This document shows positions 33,104 to 46,021 of a stretch of DNA of 50,852 nucleotides, in pieces. Positions within the stretch are counted from its first letter, which is position 1. The number at the start of each line of letters is the position of its first letter. A program made the translations under genes and the position numbers. The notes beneath the pieces are model-generated. The model saw nothing but the letters and a program-made list of their open reading frames with translations, was not told where the DNA came from and did not search any database. The stretch covers positions 1-50,852 of the forward strand of contig JBNLBT010000015.1 in assembly GCA_050303435.1 (NCBI GenBank), in the 5' to 3' direction. The stretch is from JBNLBT01 sp050303435. GTDB lineage: Bacteria > Pseudomonadota > Gammaproteobacteria > Xanthomonadales > Marinicellaceae.

Positions 33104-35278
33104 TCAACACAGCCCCGGCAAGGCCAGCACGGTGAGCGTGGCGGCCGGCGCGCACACCCGCTCCCTGCACAGCGTGACGCGCAGGGTCAGCCGGGTCAAT
33201 TCGCTGCAGGCAAAATCAGCGACGCGCAGCGTGCCGATTTCCAGGCCGTGTTCATCGGCGGCGCTGAGGCCGGCCAGCGGCTCGGCATCGGGTGTGTCCG
33301 CCAGGCGCAGTTCGGCGGCGTTGATGCGCGCATCGCCGTGGGTCTTGAGCGTGACTTCCAGCGCGCCTTGGCGTGCCTGCGTGTGGGCACTGAGCGCATG
33401 CCCCGGCAGGTGTTGCAGCGGGCTGATTTCTCCGTGTTCAAGCACATCCAGTGCACACAGCAGGGTGCTGTGCGCCAGCGGATGCGCGTTGGCCGCTGCC
33501 GCCAGCGCCGCCGTCTGTTGTTCAATGTGGGTCCGCAGGTCGATGGTGCCGCGGCGCTGCAGGCGCGCGCAGGCCAATAGCCATTGCCCATTGCCCGAGG
33601 GCGTGGCGCCATCGGCACCGCTGCGATTGTTCAGCGCCAGGGGCGCGTCGTGTTGCACGCGGTTGTTGTGCATCAGCCCGGATTGTGGGTCGCAGTGATG
33701 TTGCAGGGCCAGGCGGTGCACGCGCTGCGCGGCGTCCAGCCAGCGCGCATCGGCCTCGCCATCGTACAGGCTGACCAACGCGTCCAGAACCCAGGCGTGG
33801 TCCGACAGCGTGGCCGGCGCGCTGGCGTCCCCGTGCCAGCGACAACGCAGCAATCCGCGCTCGGGGTGCAGCATTTTTTTCAACAGCACTTGCATGCTTT
33901 CCTGCGCGGCCTGCAACCAGTCGCGCCGTTGCATCAGCCAGCCGGCTTCGGCCAGGGACTTGATCGTCATGGCGTTCCAGGCGGTCACCGCCTTGTCGTC
34001 CACGCGCGGCTGCGGGTGCTGCGTGCGCAGCGCCCGCAGGCGTTCATGCAAGGCCCGCACAGCCGCGCCGTCCTCAGGCTCGCCGCGCCGCACCAGCACG
34101 TGACGGCCGTCCAGTTCAGGCGCGCCATCCAGCCCATACATTTGACAGGCCAGGCGCCATTCAACGGCCGAGAGTGCCTGCCGCACTTGTTCAGCGTCCC
34201 AGGTGAAGCTCAAGCCTTCCACGCCGTCGGCGTCTGCGTCGCTGCCGCTGCAAAACAACCCATCGGGCCGGCGCAAATCGCTGAGCACATACTCCAGTGT
34301 GGTGGTGCACACCGAGCGAAACGCGGTCGAACCACTCAGCAGCCAGGCGCGCAGGTACAGCAAAGACAGCTGGGCCTGATTGTAGAGCATCTTTTCAAAA
34401 TGCGGCACTCGCCAGGCCGCGTCGGTGGCGTAGCGGTGAAAACCACCGCCCAGGTGGTCGTGAATGCCCCCGAGTCGCATGGCGTGCAATGCCTGAGTCA
34501 CCGCATTGCCGGCTTCGACATCGCGGTCAAAAGCCGCGCGCTGCTGGGCGGCCTGCAACCAGGGTTCCTGCGGGAATTTGGGTGCGCCCGCAAAACCGCC
34601 GTGCCGGCGATCCTGCAGCTGCAGCAGTTCGCTGCGCCAGTGTTGACGGATGTCGCCGGCCAGTGGGGCGGTGGCGTCCGGGTGATTCAAATGCCGCGCG
34701 ATGGCGGACTCCAGGCGCGCGGCCTGTTCTTCAAGTTGCGCGCGCTGGTTGTGCCACAGGGCATCGATGCGCGCAATCAGGTCGAGAAACTGCGCGCGGG
34801 TGAAGTAGGTGGCGGCGAAAAATGGCCGCCCGTCCGGTAAGGCGAACACGCTCATGGGCCAGCCGCCGTGGCCGCTGATGATCTGTGTGGCGCTCATGTA
34901 GTGTGCATCGACCGTTGGCCACACTTCACGGTCCAGTTTGATCGACACCATCGCAGCATTCAAGGCGTGCGCCACGGCTTCGTCGGCAAAACTTTCGCGC
35001 GCCATCACATGGCACCAGTGGCAGGTGGCGTAGCCGATGGAAATGAACAGCGGTCGATCGGTCGCCCTGGCCTGAGCAAAGGGCAAGTCATCCCATGTAT
35101 GCCAGTTCACCGGGTTGTCGGCGTGTTGACGCAGATACGGGGAGTCGGCCAGCGCCAGTCGATTGACGTAGCCACTGTTCGATGCGGCGTGTGGCTGCAA
35201 TTGCGCGGCCAGTGCGTCGTCAAACGGCGCGCAGCCTGGCAGGGTTCGCAGCGTGCTCACGACACGGCACTCGGGCAC
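33104..35278 (-). CDS. thioredoxin domain-containing protein, DUF255 / YyaL family
   Basis: 724 residues when begun at the GTG at 35278; a GTG at 35260 is also possible. The N-terminal thioredoxin-like domain (about residues 35-195) carries the invariant NRLALADSPYLRQHADNPVNW opening and the redox motif CHWCH with Cys86 and Cys89, followed by ISGHGGWPMSVFALPDGRPFFAATYF. The rest is the six-hairpin alpha/alpha barrel of the YyaL/SPATA20 family (FEKMLYNQAQLSLLYLRAW, CSGSDADADGVEGLSFTWD, KAVTAWNAMTIKSLAEAG). The family's enzymatic role is unsettled. No signal peptide is present, so it is expected in the cytoplasm. It begins 22 bases after the hybrid kinase stop and is probably co-transcribed with it. 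Confidence 0.9.
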   Translation of the reverse strand: MPECRVVSTLRTLPGCAPFDDALAAQLQPHAASNSGYVNRLALADSPYLRQHADNPVNWHTWDDLPFAQARATDRPLFISIGYATCHWCHVMARESFADEAVAHALNAAMVSIKLDREVWPTVDAHYMSATQIISGHGGWPMSVFALPDGRPFFAATYFTRAQFLDLIARIDALWHNQRAQLEEQAARLESAIARHLNHPDATAPLAGDIRQHWRSELLQLQDRRHGGFAGAPKFPQEPWLQAAQQRAAFDRDVEAGNAVTQALHAMRLGGIHDHLGGGFHRYATDAAWRVPHFEKMLYNQAQLSLLYLRAWLLSGSTAFRSVCTTTLEYVLSDLRRPDGLFCSGSDADADGVEGLSFTWDAEQVRQALSAVEWRLACQMYGLDGAPELDGRHVLVRRGEPEDGAAVRALHERLRALRTQHPQPRVDDKAVTAWNAMTIKSLAEAGWLMQRRDWLQAAQESMQVLLKKMLHPERGLLRCRWHGDASAPATLSDHAWVLDALVSLYDGEADARWLDAAQRVHRLALQHHCDPQSGLMHNNRVQHDAPLALNNRSGADGATPSGNGQWLLACARLQRRGTIDLRTHIEQQTAALAAAANAHPLAHSTLLCALDVLEHGEISPLQHLPGHALSAHTQARQGALEVTLKTHGDARINAAELRLADTPDAEPLAGLSAADEHGLEIGTLRVADFACSELTRLTLRVTLCRERVCAPAATLTVLALPGLC

Positions 35279-35300
35279 GCGGTCTTGGGCTCAACAGGAC

Positions 35301-39671
<4,371 letters not shown>

Positions 39672-39698
39672 ATCGATGTGGGCCGATGCGCTACCGGT

Positions 39699-39818
39699 TT
39701 ACTCAGACTGAGTCAGGTTGTCACCGCCGCAATGCGGTGGACAGGGTGGGTTTTTCGGCGTACAGGCCGCGAGCATGAGCATCGCAGAGATCAACACCAA
39801 GGTTTTGATTTTTTTCAT
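39699..39818 (-). CDS. 39-residue cysteine/proline-rich lipoprotein
   Basis: A short gene of 39 codons. The ATG at 39818 is preceded by a strong AGAGGGA ribosome site. The product starts MKKIKTLVLISAMLMLAAC, a textbook lipoprotein signal (lipobox LAAC, Cys19), leaving a mature peptide of 21 residues: C-T-P-K-N-P-P-C-P-P-H-C-G-G-D-N and a short polar end. The CPPHC arrangement could bind a metal or form a disulfide. It ends 27 bases before the hybrid kinase start on the same strand and is probably its co-transcribed partner. With Thr at +2 and no Lol-avoidance Asp, outer-membrane sorting is expected. Similar tiny lipoproteins are usually left unannotated; its role is unknown. Confidence 0.75.
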   Translation of the reverse strand: MKKIKTLVLISAMLMLAACTPKNPPCPPHCGGDNLTQSE

Positions 39819-39854
39819 AATATGTCCCTCTATCGTGTAAACAAATGTGTGCTC

Positions 39855-39871
39855 GAACAATTCAAATGTTC
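39855..39871. promoter_or_regulatory. inverted-repeat operator candidate upstream of the small lipoprotein/kinase genes
   Basis: GAACA (39855-39859) and TGTTC (39867-39871) are separated by ATTCAAA. On the minus strand it reads TGAACATTTGAATTGTTC, sharing the TGAACATTTG stretch with the 23923-23942 palindrome but with a wider spacer. Confidence 0.3.
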
Positions 39872-39931
39872 ACCGCAATTTAACAATAGCCGGGATTCCA
39901 GTGTCAATGAATTGTTGCAAATCAGGCCAAT

Positions 39932-40813
39932 TCATTCGTGCGTTGAATGCCGTTCACGATAGAAAATGTACAACGTGGCGGCGATGATCAGAACAGCACC
40001 CAGCCACAGCCGGCCCGGTGGCACGTGATTGAACACCAGGTAACCGGCCAGCACATTGAGTGGCAGTTTGACCAGATCAAAGGGTTGCACAAACGAGGCA
40101 TCGGCCCAGGCATAGGCCTTGACGATGGACCACTGCGCCAGCCCCACCAGGGCGCCTGAGGCCAGCAACAAGGGCCAGGTCGCGGTCGCCGGCCAATGCA
40201 GGTTTGGCAGGGCCAGCAGGAAATTGAACGGCGCGATCAGCAGCAACAGATAAATCACCATTGCGGCGGGTTTTTCGGTGTCCGACATGAAGCGGATCAT
40301 CAATGAATAGGCGGCCCAGAACACCGCCGCAGCGACCGGCAGCAGCGCCGCCAGGCGAAACGATTCGCTCCAGGGTTCAAGGATCAGCAAGGACCCGGCG
40401 AAACCGGTCAGGGTGGCCAGCCAGCGGTGACCGCCAACCTGTTCCTTGAGAAACAGCGCCGAACCCAAAGTGACAAACAGCGGCGAAGTCATGACCAGCG
40501 CGATGGCCTGCCAGATCGGTACGCCGGCCGACAGGGCCCACAGCCAGAACTGGATGCCGATCACCGAAAACAGCACGCGCAACACGTGCATCCCCAGGCG
40601 CCGTGTTTTCAGTGCCGCGCCCAGGCCGGTGAGGACGATCCAGGGCAGCATCACCAGGAATGAAATGAAATACTGGTAAAAGCCGATCACCGTGCTGTGC
40701 AGGCCCAGTGCCATGCTCAGGTATTGGCTGGCCGTGTTGACCACGGCGAAACAGGCGCCGGCCAGAATCATCCACAGGGCGCCGGCAAGCGGGTGGTGGG
40801 TGGCGTGTGTCAT
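39932..40813 (-). CDS. EamA/DMT family transporter
   Basis: 293 residues from the ATG at 40813; upstream in-frame ATGs run into the divergent promoter and add a non-hydrophobic, unrelated stretch. The protein has ten predicted membrane helices in two EamA repeats (LAGALWMILAGACFAVVNTASQYL at the start of the first and LLPVAAAVFWAAYSLMIRFM at the second), separated by short loops, with a basic C-terminal end (YIFYRERHSTHE). The family exports or imports small metabolites; the substrate cannot be predicted. Its promoter has a perfect minus-strand TATAAT (plus 40841-40846). Confidence 0.88.
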   Translation of the reverse strand: MTHATHHPLAGALWMILAGACFAVVNTASQYLSMALGLHSTVIGFYQYFISFLVMLPWIVLTGLGAALKTRRLGMHVLRVLFSVIGIQFWLWALSAGVPIWQAIALVMTSPLFVTLGSALFLKEQVGGHRWLATLTGFAGSLLILEPWSESFRLAALLPVAAAVFWAAYSLMIRFMSDTEKPAAMVIYLLLLIAPFNFLLALPNLHWPATATWPLLLASGALVGLAQWSIVKAYAWADASFVQPFDLVKLPLNVLAGYLVFNHVPPGRLWLGAVLIIAATLYIFYRERHSTHE

Positions 40814-40840
40814 TTGATTTCCAAGCGGCAGATGCCATGC

Positions 40841-40920
40841 ATTATAAATTGAAGCGCGCAAAAGTCCATCCCGGCGGCCATCAACGTGTGCTTGAAGTGG
40901 GCCATCATGGCCCCAATATA
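40841..40920. promoter_or_regulatory. divergent promoters of the EamA transporter and cyclophilin genes
   Basis: Minus strand: a perfect TATAAT at plus 40841-40846, 27 bases before the transporter ATG. Plus strand: TTGAAG (40892-40897), a 17-base spacer and AATATA (40915-40920), about 30 bases before the cyclophilin start. Confidence 0.45.
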
Positions 40921-40949
40921 CATTCCCTTTAAACGCACAGGAATTGAGC

Positions 40950-41447
<498 letters not shown>

Positions 41448-41477
41448 TTGCAGTGGATCTGTTCGACACTCGATGCA

Positions 41478-41502
41478 AGCGGCCCCTGCGGCCGCTTTTT
41501 TT
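41478..41502 (+). terminator. intrinsic terminator of the cyclophilin gene
   Basis: A perfect 7-bp stem AGCGGCC / GGCCGCT with a CCTGC loop runs straight into an uninterrupted run of Ts to 41502. This is the clearest Rho-independent terminator in the window, 30 bases after the stop codon. Confidence 0.85.
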
Positions 41503-41540
41503 GTGCCGCGACCCTGCACAGCCCGAACAAAGCCGATATA

Positions 41541-43076
41541 ATGCAGCCTGAGCAACCATCAGTGGACCTTCGCAACGTGGATTTCAGCCGCCTTTTCAGT
41601 TTGGCCCGACCCTATAAATTCGACCCCGATGTTGACCAGTCATTGAGCCGGCACGGCGTGGACCGGCTGCAGCGACAACTGGAAAGCGATCGCGGCCGCA
41701 TCATCGCTTCGGCGGCGATCCGTCGGCTGCAACAAAAGACCCAGGTGTTTCCGCTGGAACGCAACGCCGCGGTGCGCACGCGCCTGACGCATTCACTGGA
41801 AGTGCAACAGAACGGCCGCTACATCGTCAAAACACTGTTTGAAAAACTCGGCGATCAAGTGCAGGCCTGCGGCCTCGATGGCCTGCAGGGCGCCTGCGAG
41901 TCGCTGGTGGAAATGGCCTGTCTGCTGCACGACGTGGGCAACCCGCCGTTCGGTCATTTCGGCGAAGGCGCGATCATCGACTGGAGCCGCAAAAACCTGC
42001 CGGCGGTGTTTGAGCGCCTGGCCGCGCAGGACGCGTCGCAGCAGGCATTGAAACAGCGCATGCAGATGGATCTGCAGCATTTTGAAGGCAACGCGCAGGC
42101 GATTCGTCTGGTGACATCCCTGCAGCGCATGAATCTGACCTTTGTGCAAACCGCGGCCATTCTGAAATACACCCGCCCGGCGTGGCAGGAAAAATCCCCG
42201 GATCATGGGCGTCTACAGAAAAAACCCGGTTTCTATTTGTCGGAACAGGATTACATCGACTCGCTGCACCAGGCGCTGAACATGACGCCCGGTGCGCGGC
42301 ATCCGCTGGCCTACGTGATGGAAGCGGCCGATGACATCGCCTACTGTCTGGCCGACATTGAAGACTCGGTGGAAAAAGACATCCTCACCATAGCGCGGCT
42401 GCACGCGCTGTTGCTGGACACTTTTACAGACATTGGTGGCGACGCTGAAGCGGCCGATTTCAGTGATGCCGGTGGGCGCAAACGATCGTACCGTGCGGTG
42501 CTTGACTACGCATTGAAACGCAGCCAGGATGAGGCCATCAATAAAAGCCATGAGTATTTTGTCTGGCTGCGGGTTGGCCTGATACACAACCTGATTGATC
42601 ACGCCGCGCAACGCTTTGTCGATCACCTGGCGGCGATGCACCGCGGCGATTTTCAGCAGGGTTTGCTGGAAGACGACAGCCCCTTCCACAAGGTGGTGCA
42701 GACCTTCAAACGCGTGGGTCACCGCCACGTGTTCAATCACCCGGAAGTGCAAACCCTGGAAATCCAGGGCTATCGGATCATCTTCGGGCTGCTGGACATC
42801 TACGGCGGACTGCTGAATTTAACCAGCGCTCAATTCACAGACCTGCTCAATGGAACGGCACGCGGCCCGTTGTTGGAATCGCGCCTGTTCAACCGGCTGG
42901 GCAACAAATACGTCAAGGCCTACCAGGTGGCGGTGCAGGCCCGCGCCGAGTCGCACCCTGAGGCGCAGCCGCTGTGGGAACTGTACCACCGCTGCCGACT
43001 GATTCAGGACCACGTCAGCGGCATGACCGATCAGTTTGCCTTTGACGAATACAAAACCCTGACGGTCAGCAACTGA
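41541..43076 (+). CDS. dgt: dGTP triphosphohydrolase (dGTPase)
   Basis: 511 residues from the ATG at 41541, close to the length of Escherichia coli Dgt; the longer in-frame start would read through the terminator. It hydrolyses dGTP to deoxyguanosine and tripolyphosphate, controlling dNTP pools and limiting phage replication. The HD-domain metal site is visible: His84 in RTRLTHSLEV, the His130-Asp131 pair in LLHDVGNPPFGHFGEGA, and the last aspartate in EAADDIAYCLADIED. The nucleotide-binding IRRLQQKTQVFP segment (residues 60-71) is typical. It lies immediately upstream of the sigma-ECF/CHAT island and matches the surrounding GC-rich genome. Confidence 0.93.
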   Translation: MQPEQPSVDLRNVDFSRLFSLARPYKFDPDVDQSLSRHGVDRLQRQLESDRGRIIASAAIRRLQQKTQVFPLERNAAVRTRLTHSLEVQQNGRYIVKTLFEKLGDQVQACGLDGLQGACESLVEMACLLHDVGNPPFGHFGEGAIIDWSRKNLPAVFERLAAQDASQQALKQRMQMDLQHFEGNAQAIRLVTSLQRMNLTFVQTAAILKYTRPAWQEKSPDHGRLQKKPGFYLSEQDYIDSLHQALNMTPGARHPLAYVMEAADDIAYCLADIEDSVEKDILTIARLHALLLDTFTDIGGDAEAADFSDAGGRKRSYRAVLDYALKRSQDEAINKSHEYFVWLRVGLIHNLIDHAAQRFVDHLAAMHRGDFQQGLLEDDSPFHKVVQTFKRVGHRHVFNHPEVQTLEIQGYRIIFGLLDIYGGLLNLTSAQFTDLLNGTARGPLLESRLFNRLGNKYVKAYQVAVQARAESHPEAQPLWELYHRCRLIQDHVSGMTDQFAFDEYKTLTVSN

Positions 43077-43166
43077 CCGATTGCGGCAGCGCGCACAAAC
43101 TTTTTCAACCATTGCCGGGAGAATGGCGTCCGCCGCAACACGGATTCACTCATGAGCAGGTAAAAT

Positions 43167-43196
43167 TTGCGCATTCCGTCGAGGCTGTTGTATGAT
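43167..43196 (+). promoter_or_regulatory. sigma-70-type promoter of the sigma-ECF operon
   Basis: TTGCGC (43167-43172), an 18-base spacer and TATGAT (43191-43196) would start transcription near 43203, leaving a leader of about 80 bases with a hairpin. The upstream in-frame ATG at 43192 overlaps the -10 and is therefore not the start. Confidence 0.5.
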
Positions 43197-43214
43197 CATT
43201 AAACACACTTCCCG

Positions 43215-43239
43215 AAAAAACCCGGCACGTCAGTCCGGG
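43215..43239 (-). terminator. minus-strand intrinsic terminator in the leader of the sigma-ECF gene
   Basis: On the minus strand CCCGG, a nine-base loop and CCGGG are followed by six Ts (plus 43215-43220). It would stop antisense transcription coming from the sigma gene. On the plus strand it is a leader hairpin without a T-run. Confidence 0.45.
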
Positions 43240-43284
43240 CGTGTGGGGGAAAAAATAAACCGTTACAACAGACCCGGAACAGAG

Positions 43285-43968
43285 ATGGAGCACACACACA
43301 CGCATCAATCCGGTGAGGGTGATTCGTCGGTCGCGGCAGCGCTGGCGGAGCAAATCATGCAGGGAGATCGCCTGGCCAGCGAAACGTTTGTCGGCCGTTA
43401 TTACAATTGGTTGCTGTTCATCGTGCGGCGCAAATTTGCACGCGCCGACTTTCACATGGACGTGGTGCAGGAAGCATTCATGGTGGTGTTGCACAAACTG
43501 CAGCGCCAACGAATCGACCGGCCCGCCGCCATCCTCGCCTACCTGCGCACCACCGCCATCAACATCGGCTACGCCAGTTTACGCAAGGACCACAAATTTG
43601 ATTCATCGGTGGACCAGGAACTGATTGACCTGATCGAAGACGCCACCGGCGATGACGCCTTCGATCGAATCGAATGGCAGCACCGCGTGCAGCTGGCGCG
43701 CGACATGATTCAAGCCTTGCCGACCGAACGCGACCGCCAGATTTTGACAAAATTCTACCTGCAGGACATGGACAAAGCACAGATCTGCACGCAGCTGGAT
43801 CTAACCCCGGCGCATTTCGACCGCGTGATCTACCGCGCCAAGGAACGCCTGGGCACCCTGATCGCGGCGCACAACGCGGCCAGCGCCCGGCAGAAAAAAA
43901 TGCCCGGCGCCGGCGCGCTGATGTGGCTGCTGGCGGTGTTCATGTGTTTCAATGAGGTGCCGATGTGA
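43285..43968 (+). CDS. sigma-70 family RNA polymerase sigma factor, ECF type, with hydrophobic C-terminal tail
   Basis: 227 residues from the ATG at 43285. Region 2 (about residues 30-100) has the ECF pattern FVGRYYNWLLFIVRRKF and HMDVVQEAFMVVLHKL; region 4 (about 140-195) shows LPTERDRQILTKFYLQDM, KAQICTQLDLTPAHFDRVIYRAKERL as the -35-recognition helix-turn-helix. The protein therefore directs RNA polymerase to a specific promoter set. Beyond region 4 is an unusual tail, RQKKMPGAGALMWLLAVFMCFNEVPM, basic then strongly hydrophobic (residues 211-222), which could touch the membrane or the anti-sigma partner. It overlaps the next gene by four bases (GTGA), so the two proteins are made together. 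Composition matches the GC-rich host. Confidence 0.9.
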   Translation: MEHTHTHQSGEGDSSVAAALAEQIMQGDRLASETFVGRYYNWLLFIVRRKFARADFHMDVVQEAFMVVLHKLQRQRIDRPAAILAYLRTTAINIGYASLRKDHKFDSSVDQELIDLIEDATGDDAFDRIEWQHRVQLARDMIQALPTERDRQILTKFYLQDMDKAQICTQLDLTPAHFDRVIYRAKERLGTLIAAHNAASARQKKMPGAGALMWLLAVFMCFNEVPM

Positions 43969-44591
43969 TTGATCTACCCCCCGATTCATCCACGCTGCGC
44001 GACTACCTGCAGCAGCGCCTGAGCCCCGAAGACGAAGCGCGCCTCGAGCTGTGGCTCGCCGACCACCCCGAAGTGATCGCCGAGCTGCAAAACGACCTGC
44101 TGCTGCGCGACGGCGCACACGCCGCGGCCAGCGACACCCCCAAAGTCAAAGGCAAAAAGAACATCAACCTGTTGAAATGGTTCCTCAGCCCCTGGCTGCT
44201 GCCCCTGCACCTGGCCGCCTACACCACCGCCGCTGTGTTGTGGGTGGAGCATTCGTTTATGAATGAAAGTATTCAAGGACAAGTGGCATTCGTCTTGCTG
44301 GAAAAACAACGCAGTGCCAACAATACAGAAAGACAAGTTCGGTTGGTAGAAAATCAGCCACTTGTGATACAACTTTACCCCGAGTCTTTGACAAAAACAT
44401 ATACTTTGCGATTCCAATCCCGACTTTCAGGGGCCATATTGGTTATTAAAAATTTAATGGCCGGAAATGATGGTTCCATCACCGTCTCAATTGAAAGAAA
44501 AGAAATGAACCCTGGTTTATGGGAAATAAAGTTGTCTGATTTGGCAGCTGAAGAGGAACAAATTTATCAATTGGTTGTTGTTGATAATTAG
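43965..44591 (+). CDS. membrane anti-sigma-like protein with periplasmic beta domain (compositional chimera)
   Basis: 208 residues from a GTG overlapping the sigma stop. Residues 1-50 form a short helical domain (LRDYLQQRLSPEDEARLELWLADH), reminiscent of anti-sigma N-terminal helices but without the HxxxCxxC zinc motif. A basic linker (PKVKGKKN) precedes one membrane segment (about 70-93), and residues 100-208 form a predicted beta-rich periplasmic domain ending EEEQIYQLVVVDN. The four-base overlap with the sigma gene is the strongest support for an anti-sigma role. Codon use changes sharply at about 44240 (residues 92-96): GC-rich before, AT-rich after, so the periplasmic domain looks foreign to the rest of the protein. 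It ends four bases inside the convergent protease gene. Function is inferred from position. Confidence 0.75.
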   Translation: MIDLPPDSSTLRDYLQQRLSPEDEARLELWLADHPEVIAELQNDLLLRDGAHAAASDTPKVKGKKNINLLKWFLSPWLLPLHLAAYTTAAVLWVEHSFMNESIQGQVAFVLLEKQRSANNTERQVRLVENQPLVIQLYPESLTKTYTLRFQSRLSGAILVIKNLMAGNDGSITVSIERKEMNPGLWEIKLSDLAAEEEQIYQLVVVDN

Positions 44592-45943
44592 GGAATTTTC
44601 TTTTTAATTTTCAATTGATCCAGCAAAAGACGCAAATCGGGTCTTTTACCTATATTTTGGTTCTTGGGTGCGTATCTGCCGCTGGTTTGATCATGACCAT
44701 TGGTGTTTAACAATTCTCTGATTTTTTTTGGCTGCAAAAAGGAACCGAAATTTGCTCTGTATGCGCCCTGAATACAGGCAACAATACCTGCAATCATTGA
44801 TGCTGCGCCAGAAGTGCCACCAAATGAATTTGTATACCAGCTGTTCTTTCTGCTTCCGTTGCCTAAATTACCATACCCGGTTGAAACCAACATTTCTCCC
44901 CAACCTTGAACATCCAGGCATGAGCCATAATTTGAAAAAGACAATCGTGACCTGTCTCTTACATTTCGATTGAGCGGTGAGGCACCGGCACCCACAATGA
45001 TTGCTCCGCAGTCTGCGTTGCTACGATTAAATGGGTTGGCCCAATCATTGCCAAAGTTGCCCAAGGGTGTATTGTAGATGTCGTCATCTAAATTTTTACT
45101 CCCGTTGCCCGCTGCTTCAATGACCACGATGCCTTTGTCAGTTGCATACTCAATGGCACAGAAATCATCGGGCCACCATTCAACCGGGATGAGACCATTG
45201 GAACCATTGTGGTTGGGGCCGGGGCGGTGTAACTCAATGAGTAACACATTTCCCGGTTGAAGTCTGTTGGCAGCATTCAAAATGGCGGCCGAACTGCACC
45301 CTGTAGGATAAATTGAAATGGCTGAAAATTGAGCCTCATGTGCGATGCCGGTGATTCCAAAGTTGTTTTTTTTGCCACAGATGACACCGGCCACCGCAGT
45401 GCCATGGTTTTCGATCACATATTCTTCATTGTTGGTACCTAGAAGAAGCTGGATATCCAAATCTTCGTGAGACAAGTTCCAACCACCTTCAATGTCGATG
45501 ACTTGAATGTTTTGACCTTTGCCACCATGACACGCCCAGGCATGATATGCATCAATACCTTTGGGGCCTTGCTGCAAATATTCTTGTTCCCTGCTTTGAT
45601 CATATCGATCGGTTAAGGGTTTCCGCAATTCTTCTGCCCCCCCTTCATTGAATTGAATACAAACTTCAGCGACTTTCCTGATGAAAGCAAAATCTGTAGA
45701 TTCTTTAATTACCGTATAATTGCAAATCTCTTCTAACTTGTTGTCAGGGATTCCGCGCACGAAATGAATTGTTGAAAGACATTCAGGCAGCTCCACTATT
45801 GCATTTATTTCAGCCGCATTTCTCAAAGAAATCAATTGGCCGCCTTCTTTTTCGATCAATTGATCAATGGTTTTTACATTGAGAGTGTCTGGTATTTTTA
45901 ATACCAATTCTCTGGAAGGGGTATACATGTCTGAATCGTTCAT
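44588..45943 (-). CDS. S8 (subtilisin-type) serine protease without signal peptide
   Basis: 451 residues from the ATG at 45943 (AAGGA ribosome site); an upstream in-frame ATG adds 12 residues. The catalytic triad is complete: Asp150 in VIDIEGGW, His180 in ENHGTAVAGVICG and Ser378 in GGTSGAAS, with the oxyanion Asn280 in AAGNG. An N-terminal region of about 125 residues precedes the peptidase (VKTIDQLIEKEGGQLISLR, IVELPECLSTIHFVRG), possibly an inhibitory or recognition domain. There is no signal peptide, unlike most subtilases, so it is expected in the cytoplasm. The gene is AT-rich, is the second gene of an operon with the unknown protein upstream (78-base gap), and converges on the anti-sigma gene with a four-base overlap. 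Confidence 0.9.
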   Translation of the reverse strand: MNDSDMYTPSRELVLKIPDTLNVKTIDQLIEKEGGQLISLRNAAEINAIVELPECLSTIHFVRGIPDNKLEEICNYTVIKESTDFAFIRKVAEVCIQFNEGGAEELRKPLTDRYDQSREQEYLQQGPKGIDAYHAWACHGGKGQNIQVIDIEGGWNLSHEDLDIQLLLGTNNEEYVIENHGTAVAGVICGKKNNFGITGIAHEAQFSAISIYPTGCSSAAILNAANRLQPGNVLLIELHRPGPNHNGSNGLIPVEWWPDDFCAIEYATDKGIVVIEAAGNGSKNLDDDIYNTPLGNFGNDWANPFNRSNADCGAIIVGAGASPLNRNVRDRSRLSFSNYGSCLDVQGWGEMLVSTGYGNLGNGSRKNSWYTNSFGGTSGAASMIAGIVACIQGAYRANFGSFLQPKKIRELLNTNGHDQTSGRYAPKNQNIGKRPDLRLLLDQLKIKKKIP

Positions 45944-46021
45944 TTTATAGTTTCCTTTAGAAATTTTGAGGAAAATCAATTAATCAGTAACAAATGAAAA
46001 AATGAAAATCATGTATTGAAT

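Noticed and set aside
41455..41490. tRNA-like GTTCGACAC sequence
   Set aside because: No cloverleaf can be drawn around it, and the adjacent stem is the cyclophilin terminator.
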